A stretch of DNA of 64,000 bases, taken from the NCBI RefSeq assembly GCF_037893015.1, contig NC_133658.1, positions 61,857,636 to 61,921,635 of the forward strand, written 5' to 3'. Below are positions 61,640 through 64,000 of this stretch, in pieces. The position numbers and the translations under genes were made by a program. This DNA comes from Macrotis lagotis. Its lineage: Eukaryota; Chordata; Mammalia; Peramelemorphia; Peramelidae. The notes below the pieces were generated by a model. That model was not told the DNA's origin. It did no database searches and saw only the letters and a program-made list of their open reading frames with translations. Position 1 is the first letter of the stretch. The number at the start of each line of letters is the position of its first letter.

Positions 61640-63514
61640 ATGGCGCCGGGGGCCGGGCCGCGCCTGCTGCTGCTGCTGCTCCGGCGGGGCCTGGCCTCGG
61701 GGGCGCCCCGGGAGCCGCTGCCCGTCATCCGCGTCCCGCAGCCCCTGCAGCTGCGGCGCCAGGCGCGGGCCCGGGGCGAGGCCGCCCCGCCGGCCGCCGT
61801 GCCCCGGCCCGGGCCGCTGCTGATCGCGGCGCGGCGGCCCGAGCTGAGCCAGCCCGCCCGGCTCACGCTGGGCCGCTGGGAGAGGGCGCCGCTGGCCTCG
61901 CGCGGCTGGAAGCACCGGCGCTCGCGCGGTGACCGCTTCTCCATCGAGCGCACGCGGCGGCAGGCGCCGGCCCTGGAGGCTCGGGTCCGGGCGGAGGCCG
62001 CGGCGGGGCGGCAGGAGCAGGCCGCGGCGGGGCCGGGGGAGCAGGCCGAGGCTGGGCCGGAGGAGCAGGCCGCGGCGGGGCCGGGGGAGCAGGCCGAGGC
62101 CGGGCGGCAGGAGCAGGCCGCGGCGGGGCCGGGGGAGCAGGCCGCGGCCGGGCCGGAGGAGCAGGCCGCGGCGGGGCGGCGGGAGCAGGCCGCGGCCGGG
62201 CCGGAGGAGGCCAAGGCTGGGCCGGAGGAGCAGGCCGCGGCCGGGCCGGAGGGGGAGGCCTTGGCCGGCTTCGCGGCCCTGGGCCTGCAGCCCCTCGTGC
62301 TGGAGGCCCTGCGGCGGGCCGCGCTGGCCGTGGTGCGGCCCACGTGGGTGCAGGCCCGGGCCGCGCCGCCGCTGCTGGCCGGTCGCCACCTGCTGTGCGC
62401 CGCCGAGACGGGCAGCGGCAAGACCCTGAGCTACCTGCTGCCCCTGCTGCAGCGCCTGCTGCGCCGGCCCAGGCTGCCGGCCGCCCGGCCCGCGCCGCGG
62501 GGCCTGGTGCTGGTGCCCTCCCGGGAGCTGGCGGAGCAGGTGCGGGCCGTGGCGGGGCCCCTGTGCCGCCACCTGCAGCTGCGGGCGCGCGACATCGGCG
62601 GCGGCCGCGGCCTGGGGCTCGTGCGGCGGCAGCTCGCCCTGCGGCCCCCCGCCGACCTGCTGGTGGCCACGCCGGGCGCCCTGTGGAAGGCGCTGCGGGC
62701 CGGCCTGCTGAGCCTGGAGCGCCTCTGCTTCCTCGTGCTGGACGAGGCCGACACCCTGCTGGACCCCAGCTTCCTGGAGCTGGTGGAGGCCATCCTGGGC
62801 CGGAGCCCCATAGCCCGAGACCCGGCCGAGCTGGAGGACCCCTTCGACCCCCGCGCCCAGCTGGTGCTGGTGGGGGCCACCTTCCCCGAGGGAGTGGGCC
62901 AGCTGCTGGGCAGACTCACCGACTTGGCCGCTCTCACCACGCTCTCCAGCCCCAGGCTGCACTGCCTCATGCCCCACGTCCGGCAGGAGTTCCTGAGGCT
63001 GAAGGGAAGCGACAAGGTGACCGAACTCATCCAGCTCCTCAAGCTGCGCGGAGAAGACGGCCCTGGCTCCCCCGGGGCTGTTCTGGTGTTTTGTAACAGC
63101 TCCAGTACGGTCAACTGGCTGGGCTACATCCTGGATGACCACAGAATCCGACACTTGAGGCTTCAGGGACAGATGCCCGCGGCCATGAGAGCGGGCATCT
63201 TCCAGTCCTTCCAGAATGGCTCCAGGAACGTTCTCCTCTGTACAGATATAGCTTCTCGGGGCCTGGACAGTACTCGGGTGGATCTGGTGATCAATTATGA
63301 CTTTCCACCCACGTTGCAGGACTACATCCACAGAGCTGGCAGGGTGGGCCGAGTGGGGAGTGAGATGCTGGGATCTGTGATTAGTTTTGTCACTCATCCT
63401 TGGGATGTGGAACTGGTTCAGAAGATTGAGTTGGCAGCCCGAAGAAGGAGAAGCCTACCAGGGATAAAGACACGTGTTAAAGAACCTTTGCCCCCAATAG
63501 AATTGACATCTTAG
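61640..63514 (+). CDS. DDX28: DDX28, mitochondrial DEAD-box RNA helicase (intronless)
   Basis: The product is a 624-residue ATP-dependent RNA helicase of mitochondrial RNA granules, known in human to be needed for assembly of the mitoribosome large subunit. The N-terminus [16 protein letters not shown] is Leu/Arg-rich and lacks acidic residues, as expected of a mitochondrial presequence. Next comes [20 protein letters not shown] and [10 protein letters not shown], shared with human. Helicase motifs: a Q-motif-like F211 to RPTWVQ238; motif I AETGSGKT (255-262); DEAD (368-371); GAT (412-414); [18 protein letters not shown] (534-543); and HRAGRVGR (564-571). Human DDX28 is 540 aa; the excess is a tandem repeat at residues 120-206 (separate entry). 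The start chosen is the first in-frame ATG (GCGGGGATGG). The frame is open upstream to 61196 but has no ATG there. There is no intron, as in other mammals. GC content is extreme up to about 63080 and near average after it. Confidence 0.97.
   Translation: MAPGAGPRLLLLLLRRGLASGAPREPLPVIRVPQPLQLRRQARARGEAAPPAAVPRPGPLLIAARRPELSQPARLTLGRWERAPLASRGWKHRRSRGDRFSIERTRRQAPALEARVRAEAAAGRQEQAAAGPGEQAEAGPEEQAAAGPGEQAEAGRQEQAAAGPGEQAAAGPEEQAAAGRREQAAAGPEEAKAGPEEQAAAGPEGEALAGFAALGLQPLVLEALRRAALAVVRPTWVQARAAPPLLAGRHLLCAAETGSGKTLSYLLPLLQRLLRRPRLPAARPAPRGLVLVPSRELAEQVRAVAGPLCRHLQLRARDIGGGRGLGLVRRQLALRPPADLLVATPGALWKALRAGLLSLERLCFLVLDEADTLLDPSFLELVEAILGRSPIARDPAELEDPFDPRAQLVLVGATFPEGVGQLLGRLTDLAALTTLSSPRLHCLMPHVRQEFLRLKGSDKVTELIQLLKLRGEDGPGSPGAVLVFCNSSSTVNWLGYILDDHRIRHLRLQGQMPAAMRAGIFQSFQNGSRNVLLCTDIASRGLDSTRVDLVINYDFPPTLQDYIHRAGRVGRVGSEMLGSVISFVTHPWDVELVQKIELAARRRRSLPGIKTRVKEPLPPIELTS
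61997..62257 (+). repeat. DDX28: coding minisatellite in DDX28, 11 units of about 8 residues
   Basis: Ten 24-nt units and one 21-nt unit run in frame and encode [79 protein letters not shown] and AAAGPEGE. The array sits between the N-terminal extension and the Q-motif region, where human DDX28 has only about 8 residues (RKLSSKGS, from memory). The sequence is almost pure G and C. Because units are multiples of three, length changes would keep the frame. Confidence 0.93.
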
Positions 63515-63745
63515 CTAGCCAGTGACTCTATGGGTATTTACAACTACTCACAAAGGACGCTTCTCTTTGTCCATGGATTCGAAGAGCCTCCTGCAGAGCA
63601 AGAGGAGCATTAAATTGGGAAAAGTCTTAGGGCTTTGAAGTACCAGTTTATTCCTGTAAGAGGACTGCCAAACATCATTGTTGAATTTTATGCATCTCTA
63701 CATGAGTGTGAACTTTTGTGTAATAAAATCTAATTTAATTGTTAA
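63515..63745 (+). other. DDX28: DDX28 3'UTR with poly(A) signal AATAAA at 63722-63727
   Basis: It follows the TAG stop at 63512-63514. A canonical AATAAA lies 208 nt after the stop, with the T-rich, GT-containing sequence TTTAATTGTTAAACATTTAG behind it. The cleavage site would be near 63740-63750; that end is inferred. The flank from 63746 to 64000 is AT-rich and shows no gene. Confidence 0.75.
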
Positions 63746-64000
63746 ACATTTAGTATAAACTATCTCAGAAGTAATATCACCTGTTCCTTTTGCATAGGGT
63801 AGTGGTGTCCAAAGTTTTTTAATATGGTATACATGATCAACAAATATGTAAGGCCATATGAATTTTTTATATGGTGAGGTATAGCCTATTTTTTTCATTT
63901 TTTATTAGTGTCCTTTTTTCACATCTTAATCATTTCTTCATATGCTCTTCACTCTCATAACAAAAAATAAGCTTAGCCAATAGAGTATATGAGTCATTCC

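Larger units (their letters stand above)
61034..63090. promoter_or_regulatory. CpG island spanning the DDX28 5' region and most of its CDS
   Basis: Very high GC with frequent CG dinucleotides begins right after an antisense SINE (ending about 61033) and fades within the DDX28 CDS at about 63080. It is the only CpG island in the window and the natural place for the start of DUS2. I could not pin DUS2 exon 1: several minus-strand GT sites exist (for example GTGAGC near 61867), none compelling. Confidence 0.8.

Noticed and set aside
61483-62421. Other long open frames on both strands in the CpG island (312, 250, 227, 206 and 166 codons)
   Set aside because: They are explained by base composition and the DDX28 repeat read in other frames; no recognisable protein.
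62920-62935. Good minus-strand donor (GTCG/GTGAGT) as the end of DUS2 exon 1
   Set aside because: It lies deep inside the DDX28 CDS and there is no sign of a promoter beyond it; kept only as a remote possibility.
61574-63397. A 607-codon minus-strand open frame opposite DDX28
   Set aside because: It mirrors the GC-rich DDX28 CDS; stop codons are rare in any frame of such DNA. Its translation is low-complexity Arg/Gly/Leu/Gln with no domain, whereas the plus strand has every helicase motif.

Overview
This is vertebrate nuclear DNA, almost certainly from a marsupial. The tRNA-headed SINE that recurs on both strands (head GGGCAGCTAGGTGGCGCAG, then GAGTTCAAATCC, ending in CTTGCAAAAA) is of the marsupial Mar1/WSINE1 type. 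It occurs with ORF1-only L1 relatives (HAL1) and old MIR/CORE-SINEs. The many copies of this SINE subtype suggest an Australian marsupial, perhaps a dasyurid, but that is inference.

There are two host genes, arranged head to head as in other mammals. DUS2 (tRNA dihydrouridine synthase 2) is on the minus strand and fills most of the window. I could place 13 coding exons, from the ATG at 40623 to the last visible exon at 2457. Their lengths sum to 1164 nt, and every junction is in phase with GT/AG borders. They give 388 continuous residues, with the catalytic Cys at 116 and the start of the C-terminal dsRNA-binding domain. The remaining C-terminus lies off the left edge. A non-coding first exon must lie right of 40640, probably near the CpG island around 61 kb. 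DDX28 (mitochondrial DEAD-box helicase) is on the plus strand as one intronless CDS at 61640-63514, inside that CpG island.

Layout: 1-40.6 kb is DUS2 exons and introns. 40.6-61 kb is DUS2 intron 1, with a retroposon nest at about 42.8-49.3 kb where two HAL1 elements face each other. 61.0-63.1 kb is the CpG island, with a shared promoter region containing a perfect CRE. 61.64-63.75 kb is DDX28. The rest is ordinary marsupial intronic sequence rich in SINEs.

The most notable observations are: an 11-unit, 8-residue coding minisatellite in DDX28 just before the helicase core; two ORF1-only HAL1 copies in inverted orientation, one with a 15-bp target duplication; a TA-flanked inverted-repeat transposon in one HAL1, itself filled with nested SINEs; a row of antisense SINE-like units with a strong A-to-G skew; an unassigned repeat present three times in 5 kb; and a possible intronic-polyadenylation isoform of DUS2 that would lack the dsRNA-binding domain.

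Both genes act in RNA metabolism: DUS2 makes dihydrouridine in tRNA and DDX28 serves the mitochondrial ribosome. A shared promoter could co-regulate them, but the sequence alone does not show this.
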